Of a stretch of 64,000 bases of DNA, positions 21,400-29,269 are shown one piece after another. The DNA is taken from the NCBI RefSeq assembly GCF_033042135.1, contig NZ_WBXM01000005.1, positions 1 through 64,000 on the forward strand, in the 5' to 3' direction. Made by a program: the position numbers and the translations under genes. Under the pieces are notes generated by a model that was not told the origin of the DNA, made no database searches, and saw nothing but the letters and a program-made list of their open reading frames with translations. This DNA comes from Haloechinothrix sp033042135. Its GTDB lineage: Bacteria; Actinomycetota; Actinomycetes; Mycobacteriales; Pseudonocardiaceae. The first letter of the stretch is position 1. Every line of letters starts with the position of its first letter.

Positions 21400-22389
21400 A
21401 TGACCACAACGACGCCAGCGGCGATCGCGAATGCGCTCGACGCTGCGGTACGCGCCCCTTCTCCGATGAACACGCAGCCGTGGGCGTTCGACGTCGACGG
21501 TGATCGGATCGCACTGTGGCTGGATCGCAGCAGGGTGTTGCCGGTCGCCGACCCGCAGGCGCGCGAGGCCCGCCTGTCCTGCGGGGCCGCGCTGTGCAAC
21601 CTGCGCATCGCGCTGCGCGCGCACGGCAGGGTGGCGCTGGTGACGCTATTGCCGGATGGCAACGACCCGGACCTGCTCGCCGTGACCCGGATCGCAGGCG
21701 AGCGCATCGCCACCGCCACCGACCTCGAACTCGCCCGCGCGATCCCACTGCGCCGTACCAACCGCCACCCGTTCCGTAACCGTGATGTACCACCGGCCGC
21801 GCGATCGCTGCTGACCACCGCCGCGCGCGCGGAGGGTGCGCGGCTGGAGCTCGTCGACGACCCGGAACGCTACGGCAAGCTCGCCGAACTCGTGCGCCGT
21901 GCCGAGCGCGCCCAGGACAGCGACGGTGCGTACCAGGTGGAGATCAAGCGATGGGTGGGCGGAGCGGATGGCAGGAGGGACGGAATCCCGCTCACCGCCG
22001 TGGGGCCACCGGCGGTTCCCAGCAGGAACCTCGCGCTGCGCGCCCACTACCGCCCCAACCCGCTGCCTGCACGGCGATTCGAGAACCAACCGTTGCTGGC
22101 GGCGATCCTGACCTCGGCCGCGGGTCCACGCTATGACCTGATCGCGGGCGCCGCCATGCAGCGCGCCCTGCTGGCAGGCTGCACGGTCGGGCTCAGCGCA
22201 TCCTTCCTCTCCCAGCCCTTCGAAGTACCGGAGGTGCGCTCCCAGCTGCCGGGAGCACTCGGCGTCGCTGGCGAGCACGCCGAGATCCACACCCTGCTGC
22301 GGATCGGCTACGGCACGGCGCGCGACGCCACACCACGGCGTCCAGCCACGGATGTGGCGAGCCACCACGCTGTAGCCCCTCGCTGGTAG
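21400..22389 (+). CDS. Acg-type nitroreductase-fold protein
   Basis: 329 aa with the nitroreductase fold pattern of the Acg group: APSPMNTQPWAF at the start (flavin phosphate contact in true nitroreductases), RRTNRHPFRNRDVP in the middle, and LRIGYGTARDATPRRP at the end. In Mtb, Acg (Rv2032) belongs to the DosR dormancy regulon; it is reported to bind FMN without clear reductase activity. ATG 21400 with AGGGG about 7 nt upstream is preferred to ATG 21376. The stop codon TAG is part of the -10 hexamer of the next transcript. Confidence 0.75.
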   Translation: MTTTTPAAIANALDAAVRAPSPMNTQPWAFDVDGDRIALWLDRSRVLPVADPQAREARLSCGAALCNLRIALRAHGRVALVTLLPDGNDPDLLAVTRIAGERIATATDLELARAIPLRRTNRHPFRNRDVPPAARSLLTTAARAEGARLELVDDPERYGKLAELVRRAERAQDSDGAYQVEIKRWVGGADGRRDGIPLTAVGPPAVPSRNLALRAHYRPNPLPARRFENQPLLAAILTSAAGPRYDLIAGAAMQRALLAGCTVGLSASFLSQPFEVPEVRSQLPGALGVAGEHAEIHTLLRIGYGTARDATPRRPATDVASHHAVAPRW

Positions 22390-22392
22390 GCT
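22387..22392 (+). promoter_or_regulatory. -10 element for the B12 riboswitch transcript
   Basis: TAGGCT overlaps the nitroreductase stop codon (TAG 22387-22389). A start about 7 nt downstream (near 22399) would place the riboswitch right at the 5' end of the mRNA. The -35 is not clear. Inference from position. Confidence 0.4.
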
Positions 22393-22397
22393 GGCCG

Positions 22398-22520
22398 ACC
22401 GTCGGCACCCGCCGACCGGCGTTGGGGGCCAGCGAAGTCCGGTGCGAATCCGGCGCTGTGCCGCAACTGTGATGGCGGCGCGGATGCGCGCGACCGCCTC
22501 AGCCAGGTCGCCTGCCCTCT
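22398..22520 (+). promoter_or_regulatory. Cobalamin (AdoCbl) riboswitch aptamer
   Basis: The conserved cobalamin aptamer core is clear: GCGAAGTCCGGTGCGAATCC, then GCCGCAACTGTGATGG, then the B12 box AGCCAGGTCGCCTGCC at 22501-22516. It stands 140 nt ahead of a btuFCD-type operon. High B12 should switch the operon off. The expression platform is described separately. Confidence 0.92.
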
Positions 22521-22573
22521 CGCCAGACGCCATCGTCGCCGTCGCGTCACTGCCGTGGCGTGGCGCGCGGACC

Positions 22574-22656
22574 CGCTCCCGGTCCAGGAGCGCGGCGTCC
22601 GTGACCTCCTGGGGGAAGCGGCCGCGCTCCCACACCGGCCGACACCACCGAGGTCA
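22574..22656 (+). promoter_or_regulatory. Riboswitch expression platform: Shine-Dalgarno sequestration switch
   Basis: Three mutually exclusive helices can be read. (a) CGCTCC 22574-22579 with GGAGCG 22587-22592. (b) CCAGGAG 22584-22590 with CTCCTGG 22606-22612. (c) TGACCTC 22602-22608 with GAGGTCA 22650-22656, which contains the btuF Shine-Dalgarno sequence. Helix b blocks c and frees the ribosome site; helix a competes with b and so allows c. This fits translational control by B12. The pairings are exact in the sequence; the regulatory direction is inference. Confidence 0.6.
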
Positions 22657-22658
22657 GC

Positions 22659-23627
22659 ATGCCCATCACGCGTTTCCGCCCCCCTCGCCGCATCCGTGCC
22701 GCCGCGCTGGCCGTCGCGGGCACGCTGGTGCTACTCGGTTGCGCCGATCGCGCCCATGAGGAACCGGCTGGCGGCTCCGGCGACGGTTTCCCGGTCACCG
22801 TCCAGGCGCCGGGAAACGGCGATGCCGTGACCCTGCACTCCTTGCCGGAACGGCTCGTCTCGCTGTCGCCCACCGTGACCGAGGTGCTGTACGCAGTCGG
22901 GGCGGGCGAGCAGGTGGTGGCCGTTGACGAGCAGTCCGATCACCCGGAGTGGGCCCCCACCACAGGCCTCTCCGGGTTGACCCCGGATCCGGAAGCCATC
23001 GCCGCGCATGATCCCGATCTCGTGCTGGTCGCCCACGAGGTCGAGGGCCTCGCGGGCGCGCTGGCCGAGGTGGACATCGACACCCTGGTGGTGCCGGACG
23101 CCGAATCGCTGGACGGTGCCTACGACCGGTACCGCATGCTGGGCACCGCCACCGGGCACCAGGAAGCGGCGGAACGGCTCGCGAGCGAGGTCGCGGATGC
23201 TATCGACGAGCTCGTCGCAGGCACTCCGGACCCCGCAGAGCCGTTGAGCATCTACCACGAGCTCGATCCCGATCTCTACACCGCGACCTCTGCCACGTTC
23301 GTCGGCGACGTGTACAGCCGGTTCGGGCTCGACAACATCGCCGACGGCGACGACCCGGAAGCGCTTGGCGGATACCCGCAGTTGCCCGCCGAACGCGTCC
23401 TCGACACCGACCCGGATCTGATCTTCCTAGCCGACACCGTCTGTTGCGGGGTCACCGCGGAGTCGGTCGCCGAGCGCCCGGGATGGCAGGCGCTGGATGC
23501 GGTGGCCGAGGGCAGGATCGTGGAGCTCGACGACGACACCGCATCCCGGTGGGGGCCACGCATCGTGGAGTTCGCCGAGGCGGTCAGCGACGCGGTGCGC
23601 GAGGCCGTACGCGACGCGGGGTCATGA
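22659..23627 (+). CDS. btuF: Cobalamin ABC transporter substrate-binding lipoprotein
   Basis: 322 aa. N-terminal lipoprotein signal with lipobox VLLGC (Cys about 28), so it is anchored outside the membrane by the lipid added by Lgt. The BtuF/FhuD fold follows: RLVSLSPTVTEVLYAVGAGEQVVAVDEQSDHPEW is typical of the vitamin B12 branch, then DPDLVLVAH and DPDLIFLADTVCCG. Start ATG 22659 has GAGGT 4 nt upstream, and that sequence is the target of the riboswitch helix. Its stop overlaps the next ATG (ATGA). The riboswitch makes cobalamin or a cobinamide precursor the likely cargo. Confidence 0.88.
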   Translation: MPITRFRPPRRIRAAALAVAGTLVLLGCADRAHEEPAGGSGDGFPVTVQAPGNGDAVTLHSLPERLVSLSPTVTEVLYAVGAGEQVVAVDEQSDHPEWAPTTGLSGLTPDPEAIAAHDPDLVLVAHEVEGLAGALAEVDIDTLVVPDAESLDGAYDRYRMLGTATGHQEAAERLASEVADAIDELVAGTPDPAEPLSIYHELDPDLYTATSATFVGDVYSRFGLDNIADGDDPEALGGYPQLPAERVLDTDPDLIFLADTVCCGVTAESVAERPGWQALDAVAEGRIVELDDDTASRWGPRIVEFAEAVSDAVREAVRDAGS

Positions 23628-24673
23628 CCACCCGCACCGCCGAGCGCCCCGGCGTTACCCGGTTACGCCCGCTCGCGGTGGCAGGCGGGCTCGCCACGCT
23701 GCTGCTGTGTGCCGCGGGCGCCGTGCTGCTCGGCGCCGTCGATCTCGGCTGGCAACGGGTTCTCGGTGAGGTACTCGCCCAGCTGACCGGTTCGACATCG
23801 CCGCTGAACGAGCGGGAAGCGGCGATCGTGTGGCAGCTGCGAGCCCCGAGGGTAGCGCTGGCCGCCGTCGTGGGCGCGGCCCTGGCAGGGGCGGGTGCGG
23901 CGTTCCAGGGGGTGTTCCGCAACCCGCTGGCCGATCCCTACCTGCTCGGCGCCGCCTCCGGCGCGGGACTGGCCGCCACGCTGGTCATGGTGCTCGCGCC
24001 CGCGGGGCCCGGCTGGGTGCTCGGCACGGTGCAGCTGGCGGCGTTCGCCGGTGCGCTTGGCGGGGTCGGGTTGAGCTGGTTGCTCAGCCGGTCCGTCGGT
24101 GGAGCTGGCACCGCCACGCTGCTGCTGGCCGGTATCGCCGTCGCCGCCTTCCTCAGCGCGGTACAGGCGTTCGTGCAGCAACTGGACACCGACTCGCTGC
24201 AGCAGGTCTATACCTGGATGCTCGGCGGGCTCGCCACGGGCGGGTGGCGCGAGCTTTCCGCCGCACTGCCGTCGGTGATCGCCGCCGCCGGTGTGCTGCT
24301 CGCGTGTGCCCGGCTGCTGGACGTCCTTGCCCTCGGCGACACCGAGGCACGCGCGCTCGGCATCCGTCCCGGCGTGCTGCGCCTTGCGCTGCTCGGAGCA
24401 GCGTCGCTGGCCACCGCGGCTGCCGTGTCGGTCAGCGGGTTGGTCGGTTTCGTCGGCATCGTGGTCCCGCACATCGTGCGGCTGCTGTTCGGCTGGAGCT
24501 ACCGGGTGGTGGTACCGATGTCGCTGATCACCGGGGCGGTGTTCGTGATCCTGGCCGACCAGATCGCGCGCAGCGCCCTTCCCGGCGAGCTCCCGCTTGG
24601 CGTGGTAACCGCCTTCGCGGGGGCGCCGTTCTTCGCACTGGTGCTCTACCGCAACCGGGAGGCTGCGACATGA
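23624..24673 (+). CDS. btuC: Cobalamin ABC transporter permease
   Basis: 349 aa FecCD-type permease with about ten membrane helices. Family segments: LRAPRVALAAVVGAALAGAG, FRNPLADPYLLGAASGAGLAA, and GLVGFVGIVVPHIVR near the end. ATG overlaps the btuF stop, and its TGA overlaps the btuD ATG. Two copies form the membrane channel for B12. Confidence 0.9.
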   Translation: MTTRTAERPGVTRLRPLAVAGGLATLLLCAAGAVLLGAVDLGWQRVLGEVLAQLTGSTSPLNEREAAIVWQLRAPRVALAAVVGAALAGAGAAFQGVFRNPLADPYLLGAASGAGLAATLVMVLAPAGPGWVLGTVQLAAFAGALGGVGLSWLLSRSVGGAGTATLLLAGIAVAAFLSAVQAFVQQLDTDSLQQVYTWMLGGLATGGWRELSAALPSVIAAAGVLLACARLLDVLALGDTEARALGIRPGVLRLALLGAASLATAAAVSVSGLVGFVGIVVPHIVRLLFGWSYRVVVPMSLITGAVFVILADQIARSALPGELPLGVVTAFAGAPFFALVLYRNREAAT

Positions 24674-25464
24674 CCGGTGAGTCGAGGTCCCCGGCTCTCA
24701 CGCTGAGCGAGGTCAGCGCGGGCTACGGCGATGCCCCGGTGTTGCATGGGATCACGGTCACCGTCCGTGCCGGTGGTTGGCTCGCCGTCGTCGGACCGAA
24801 CGGCGCGGGCAAGTCCACCCTGCTCAAGTCCATGGCGGGCCTGGCGCACGCCACCGGCGAGATCCTGCTGTTCGGGCAGACGCTGGGCAGCCTGCCGCGC
24901 AAGCGCCTCGCGCGCACGATCGGATACGCGCCGCAGCAGCCCGCGATCCCGGAGGGCCTGACTGTCACCGACTACGTTCTGCTCGGGCGGACACCCCATC
25001 TCGGCCCACTTGCGCGCGACGGCAGCACCGATCACGCCGTCGTGGCCGACGCGCTCACGCGGATGGATCTCACCGCATTCGCGGCACGGCGGCTCCACAC
25101 GTTGTCCGGTGGGGAGCGGCAACGTGCCGTGTTGGCGAGGGTGCTGGCGCAGCGAGCGAGCGTGTTGCTGCTCGACGAGCCAACGACCGGTCTGGACCTG
25201 GGGCACGCGCAAGCACTTCTCGAGCAGGTCGACCAGCTGCGCGCCACGCACGGCCTCACCGTCGTGTCCACCGTGCACGATCTGACCTCGGCCGCGCAGT
25301 ACGCCGAGGACCTGCTGCTGCTCAGCGGCGGTGAGGCGGTCGCCAACGGCCGCCCGGCCGAGGTGCTGACCACCCGGCGGATCGAGCATCACTACGCGGC
25401 GACGGTGGACGTCCTGCACCGGGACGGCGGGATCGTCGTCGCGCCGCGTCGCGACCGCGGGTGA
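24670..25464 (+). CDS. btuD: Cobalamin ABC transporter ATP-binding protein
   Basis: 264 aa ATPase. Walker A GPNGAGKST, Q-loop in YAPQQPAIPEG, signature LSGGERQR, Walker B VLLLDEPTTGLD and the switch histidine in STVHDL are all present. Coupled to btuC by a 4-nt overlap. Completes a one-operon BtuFCD importer under riboswitch control. Confidence 0.9.
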   Translation: MTGESRSPALTLSEVSAGYGDAPVLHGITVTVRAGGWLAVVGPNGAGKSTLLKSMAGLAHATGEILLFGQTLGSLPRKRLARTIGYAPQQPAIPEGLTVTDYVLLGRTPHLGPLARDGSTDHAVVADALTRMDLTAFAARRLHTLSGGERQRAVLARVLAQRASVLLLDEPTTGLDLGHAQALLEQVDQLRATHGLTVVSTVHDLTSAAQYAEDLLLLSGGEAVANGRPAEVLTTRRIEHHYAATVDVLHRDGGIVVAPRRDRG

Positions 25465-25494
25465 TCGCAGCAGCGCCGAACATGGCCTCCCATT

Positions 25495-25512
25495 ACTAGA
25501 ACCTGTTATAGT
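25495..25512 (+). promoter_or_regulatory. KstR-like operator overlapping the SDR promoter
   Basis: ACTAGAAC-CT-GTTATAGT is an 18-bp palindrome with one mismatch (GTTCTAGT would be perfect). It matches the TAGAAC-N2-GTTCTA form known for TetR-family KstR boxes of actinobacterial steroid genes. TATAGT (25507-25512) inside it is a good -10, 6 nt before the ATG, so a bound repressor would cover the promoter of a leaderless mRNA. The identity of the regulator is inference. Confidence 0.55.
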
Positions 25513-25518
25513 TCGTGG

Positions 25519-26307
25519 ATGATTGCGGATCGATTTCACGTGACTGACCGCGTCGCCGTTGTCACCGGCGCAGGCAGGGGCATCGGTGCCGCAACAGCGG
25601 TGGCCCTTGCCCAAGCAGGTGCGGACGTGGTGATCTCGGCACGGACGGAGTCCGATCTGGCCTCCGTCGCAGGAGAGGTGGAGCGCGCGGGACGCAAGGC
25701 AGCCATCGTTCCCGCCGAGTTGTCCGAGCCGGGAAACACGGAAGAACTTGTTACTGCTGCCCGCGAAACCTTCGGCAGGCTCGACATCGTCATCAACAAC
25801 GTGGGAGGTACCTACCCACGCCCCTTCCTGGATACCAGCGCCGACTTCCTCGAGGAGGCGTTCCGCTTCAACGTCGCCACCGCGCACGCGCTCACCCGTG
25901 CGGCGGTACCGGAGATGCTGGAAACCGGCGGGGGCTCGGTCGTCAACATCTCCTCGGTCATGGGCAGGGTCAGCGGCAGGGGTTTCCTCGCCTACGGCAC
26001 AGCCAAGGCCGCGCTGTCCCACTACACGCGGCTGGCAGCCTACGATCTCGCCCCGCGCATCAGGGTGAACGCCATCGCCGTCGGGTCGGTCGCGACCTCG
26101 GCGCTGGAGGTCGTGGCCGGCGACGATTCCCTGCGGCACCAGCTGGAGAGCAACACGCCGCTCGGTCGGATCGGTGAGCCCGAGGAGATCGCGGCCAGCG
26201 CGCTGTTCCTCGCCGCGGACGCGGGAAGCTACATCACCGGCAAGGTACTCGAGGTCGACGGCGGCCTGCAGCGACCGAACCTCGAACTGGGACTTCCCGA
26301 CCTGTGA
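25519..26307 (+). CDS. Short-chain dehydrogenase/reductase
   Basis: 262 aa classical SDR. NAD(P) motif VTGAGRGIG at residues 13-21, NNVGG after the fourth strand, catalytic serine in NISSVMGR and Y-x3-K in YGTAKAALS. The C-terminal YITGKVLEVDGG is typical. Oxidises or reduces an alcohol/ketone; steroid or acyl-CoA substrates are plausible because of the KstR-like operator and the partner gene. ATG 25519 lacks a Shine-Dalgarno sequence, consistent with a leaderless start. Shares a unit with the next gene (46-nt gap). Confidence 0.85.
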   Translation: MIADRFHVTDRVAVVTGAGRGIGAATAVALAQAGADVVISARTESDLASVAGEVERAGRKAAIVPAELSEPGNTEELVTAARETFGRLDIVINNVGGTYPRPFLDTSADFLEEAFRFNVATAHALTRAAVPEMLETGGGSVVNISSVMGRVSGRGFLAYGTAKAALSHYTRLAAYDLAPRIRVNAIAVGSVATSALEVVAGDDSLRHQLESNTPLGRIGEPEEIAASALFLAADAGSYITGKVLEVDGGLQRPNLELGLPDL

Positions 26308-26353
26308 AGCCCACCCCAGCGCGGCATCCGTATCGATCACCAGGGAGGAAGAC

Positions 26354-27424
26354 ATGAGCTACCGCGTCGTGCAGTGGAGCACGGGCAACGTCGGCAGGAA
26401 CACCATCGCCGGCATCGACACGCACCCCGATCTCGAGCTGGCCGGGGTGTGGGTGTCCGATCCCGCCAAGGCGGGCAGGGACGCCGGTGAGATCGCCGGA
26501 CTGGGGCGCTCGCTCGGGGTCACCACGACCGCCGATCCTGAGGAGGCACTGGCGACCGCGCCCGACTGTGTGGTGTACACGGCCATGGCCGACGACCGCA
26601 TCCAGGAGGCCATCCAGGACCTGGCCGGCTTCCTGCGCGCCGGGATCGACGTCGTTTCCAGCTCCCCGGTCTTCCTGCAGTATCCGGACGGCGTGGTGCC
26701 CGAGGAGATGTCGGCGCCGGTGCGCGAGGCCGCAGCCGAGGGTGGGGCGTCACTGTGGATCAACGGCGTCGATCCCGGTTTCGCCAACGACTGGTTACCG
26801 CTGGTGCTCACCAGCGTGTGCGAGCGCATCGACGAGGTCCGGTGCCTGGAGATCCTCGACTACAGCACCTACGACAACCCCACGGTGCTGTTCGACATCA
26901 TGGGCTTCGGCAAGCCGGTGGATGACGTGCCCATGCTGCTGCAGCCCGGCGTGCTGTCCATGGCGTGGGGCAGCGTGGTACGCCAGCTCGCCGCGGGGCT
27001 CGGCGTCGAGCTCGACGGGGTCGACGAGCGCTACGAGCGCGTCCCGGCGCCGGAGACGTTCCCGATCGCCTCCGGCGAGATCGCCAAGGACACTGCGGCA
27101 GCGCTGCGCTTCGAGGTGCGCGGCCTGCGCGACGGCAAGCCCGTCTGCGTGCTGGAACACGTCACCCGGCTGCGCGAGGACCTGGCACCGGACTGGCCAC
27201 AACCCGCAGGGGCCGGGTGCTACCGGGTCGCCATCAGCGGCGAGCCGAACTACACCCTCGACCTGCAACTGCTCGGTTCGGACGGTGACCACAACACGGC
27301 GGGTTTGAAAGCGACCGCCATGCGGCTGGTCAACGCCATCCCCGCGGTGGTGGATGCGCCACCGGGACTACTGACCGCCCTGGACCTTCCCCTGATCACC
27401 GGGCGGGGACTCGTCCGACCCTGA
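26354..27424 (+). CDS. DapB-N-like NAD(P)-dependent oxidoreductase
   Basis: 356 aa with an N-terminal Rossmann motif WSTGNVGRNTIAGI and the C-terminal part of the dihydrodipicolinate reductase-like / 2,4-diaminopentanoate dehydrogenase-like group. It is far longer than true DapB and lacks the DapB substrate motif, so lysine biosynthesis is not its role. Such genes often lie in actinobacterial steroid or acyl-CoA gene clusters; the reaction is unknown. ATG 26354 has GGGAGGA 4-5 nt upstream. The 3' end overlaps lgt by 57 bp tail to tail. Confidence 0.75.
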   Translation: MSYRVVQWSTGNVGRNTIAGIDTHPDLELAGVWVSDPAKAGRDAGEIAGLGRSLGVTTTADPEEALATAPDCVVYTAMADDRIQEAIQDLAGFLRAGIDVVSSSPVFLQYPDGVVPEEMSAPVREAAAEGGASLWINGVDPGFANDWLPLVLTSVCERIDEVRCLEILDYSTYDNPTVLFDIMGFGKPVDDVPMLLQPGVLSMAWGSVVRQLAAGLGVELDGVDERYERVPAPETFPIASGEIAKDTAAALRFEVRGLRDGKPVCVLEHVTRLREDLAPDWPQPAGAGCYRVAISGEPNYTLDLQLLGSDGDHNTAGLKATAMRLVNAIPAVVDAPPGLLTALDLPLITGRGLVRP

Positions 27425-28381
27425 CGCCTGGTCAGACTGGTCAGGCTGGTCACTCCGCTGATCGCCGCGCCCTGCGCTGGACGAGCCGGTGGCCGCGGCG
27501 GGTGCCAGCACATGCGGTTCCTCTCGAGGACCGCGGCTGCGCGCCAGCACCAGGTACGCCACGGCGCCGAGGAAGACAGCGGCCGCTGTCCAGACGTTGA
27601 TGCGCACATCGAGGATCGGGCGCCAGGCCTCGTCGATCCGGAGCAGCTCGATCCAGAAGCGACCGGCGGTGTAGCCTGCGACGTAGAGCGCGAACGCCCT
27701 GCCGTGGCCGAGTCGGAACCGGCGATCGGCCCAAACCACGAGCGCCGCCACGGCGAAACACCACAGCAGCTCGTACAGGAAGGTCGGGTGCACCACGGCG
27801 ATCGGGGTGGTGTCCACCGCTACGCCGTCTGCCCCCGCCGGTCGTGCCGGGTCGTCCGGATGGACACGCTCGTAGATCTCCAGGCCCCATGGGAGGTCGG
27901 TCTCGCGCCCGTAGAGTTCCTGGTTGAAGTAGTTACCCAGCCTGCCGATCCCCTGGGCGAGGACGATGCCGGGTGCGGTGGCATCGGCGACGGCGGGCAG
28001 CGGCACGCCGTGGCGGCGGCACGCCAGCCACGCGCCCACCGCACCGAGCGCGATCGCGCCCCAGATACCGAGCCCGCCGTCCCAGATCCGCAACGCGTCG
28101 ACAGGATCGTTGCCCTCGCCGAAGTACCGCTGCCAGTCGGTGGCCACGTGGTACAGCCGGCCGCCGACCAACCCGAAGGGAATCGCGAACACGGCGACAT
28201 CGGTGATCAGGCCACGCTCACCGCCCCTGGCGACCCATCGCCGCTCGCCCCAGAGGATCGCGATGACGATGCCGAGGATGATGAACAGCGCGTACGCCCG
28301 GATCGGTACCGGCCCCAGTTCCCAGACTCCCCGGGGCGGGCTGGGGATGGTGGCGAGAACAGCTCCTGCCGTGTAGCTCAC
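27368..28381 (-). CDS. lgt: Prolipoprotein diacylglyceryl transferase
   Basis: 337 aa membrane enzyme that moves diacylglycerol from phosphatidylglycerol to the lipobox cysteine of prolipoproteins (such as BtuF here). The Lgt signature is present: GRLGNYFNQELYGRETDLPW, with HPTFLYELLW further on and about seven membrane helices. A charged Ser/Asp/Gln-rich tail of about 45 residues is additional, as in other actinobacteria. GTG 28381 is 6 nt after TACGGT (28393-28388): its own leaderless promoter rather than read-through from trpA. Order trpA-lgt matches Mtb. Confidence 0.93.
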   Translation of the reverse strand: MSYTAGAVLATIPSPPRGVWELGPVPIRAYALFIILGIVIAILWGERRWVARGGERGLITDVAVFAIPFGLVGGRLYHVATDWQRYFGEGNDPVDALRIWDGGLGIWGAIALGAVGAWLACRRHGVPLPAVADATAPGIVLAQGIGRLGNYFNQELYGRETDLPWGLEIYERVHPDDPARPAGADGVAVDTTPIAVVHPTFLYELLWCFAVAALVVWADRRFRLGHGRAFALYVAGYTAGRFWIELLRIDEAWRPILDVRINVWTAAAVFLGAVAYLVLARSRGPREEPHVLAPAAATGSSSAGRGDQRSDQPDQSDQASGSDESPPGDQGKVQGGQ

Positions 28382-28426
28382 CCGGCTACCGTAACCCGCA
28401 GCCGGGGCCCGCCGCGGCCAGGGGTC

Positions 28427-28489
28427 GGGTGCGAGCCGAAGGGGTCCTCGGGTATCGGATATGTACCGAGGGAGTCCTTCGGCTCACCC
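28427..28489. repeat. Palindromic repeat, copy 1 (trpA 3' end)
   Basis: A long imperfect hairpin with outer arms GGGTGCGAGCCGAAGG (28427-28442) and CCTTCGGCTCACCC (28476-28489) and weaker inner pairing TCCTCGGGTA / TACCGAGGGA around a TCGGATATG loop. It contains the trpA stop codon in its right arm. It is about 85% like the reverse complement of the element at 36148-36214. It may act as a terminator between trpA and lgt. Confidence 0.7.
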
Positions 28490-29269
28490 GCCACCGTCGC
28501 GGACGCCGCCCGCGAGTTCGGCGGCGAGTTCACCGGCGGCGGCGGGTCCGGTCCGGGCGGCGGTGACGAAGGCGGACCCCACGATCACCGCGTCGGCGAA
28601 CGAAGCCACCTCCGCGGCCTGCTGTCCGGAACGCACCCCGAGTCCCACCCCGACGGGCAGGTCGGTGACCTCTCGTGCCCGCCCGACCAGCTCGGCGGCT
28701 CCGGATCCGACGCGCTCCCGCGCCCCGGTCACGCCCATCACGGCGGTGGCGTAGAGGAAGCCGGTGCTGGCGCCTGCGGCGCGTGCGATGCGTTCGCGCG
28801 ACGACGACGGCGCGATCAGGAACGTCCGGCTCAGGCCGTGCGCTTCCGACGCGGCGAGCCAGTCTCCGGCCTCGTCGGGGATGAGGTCGGGCGTAATCAG
28901 CCCGTGCCCGCCCGCCGCGGCGAGATCCGCCGCAAAGGCGTCGACGCCGTAGCGGTGCACCGGATTCCAGTAGGTCATCACCACCGCGTGACCGCCGCGG
29001 GAGGCGATGGCCTCCACCACCCGGAACGTGTCGCGAAGCCGGAACCCGGCGTGCAGCGCCTCGTTGGCGGCGGCCTGGATCGTCGGCCCGTCCATGACCG
29101 GATCCGAGTAGGGCACGCCCACCTCGACCAGGTCCACTCCCCCATCGATCATCGCGCCGAGCAGCTCGATCGAGCGGGAGACCGTGGGAAAGCCCGCGGG
29201 GAGGTAGCCGATGAGGGTGCCGCGTCGCTCGGCGCGTGCCGCGGCGAACACCGCGTCCAACCCGCTCAT
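28484..29269 (-). CDS. trpA: Tryptophan synthase alpha subunit
   Basis: 261 aa TIM barrel that cleaves indole-3-glycerol phosphate to indole and glyceraldehyde 3-phosphate. The active-site loops are present: the glutamate in LVEVGVPYSDPVMDGP and the aspartate in the same strand-loop. The ATG overlaps the trpB stop (ATGA), so the two subunits of the complex are coupled. Last gene of the trp run. Confidence 0.95.
   Translation of the reverse strand: MSGLDAVFAAARAERRGTLIGYLPAGFPTVSRSIELLGAMIDGGVDLVEVGVPYSDPVMDGPTIQAAANEALHAGFRLRDTFRVVEAIASRGGHAVVMTYWNPVHRYGVDAFAADLAAAGGHGLITPDLIPDEAGDWLAASEAHGLSRTFLIAPSSSRERIARAAGASTGFLYATAVMGVTGARERVGSGAAELVGRAREVTDLPVGVGLGVRSGQQAAEVASFADAVIVGSAFVTAARTGPAAAGELAAELAGGVRDGGG

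Noticed and set aside
22441..22460. tRNA-like GGTGCGAATCC motif
   Set aside because: It is part of the cobalamin aptamer core; there is no acceptor stem or other tRNA arm around it.
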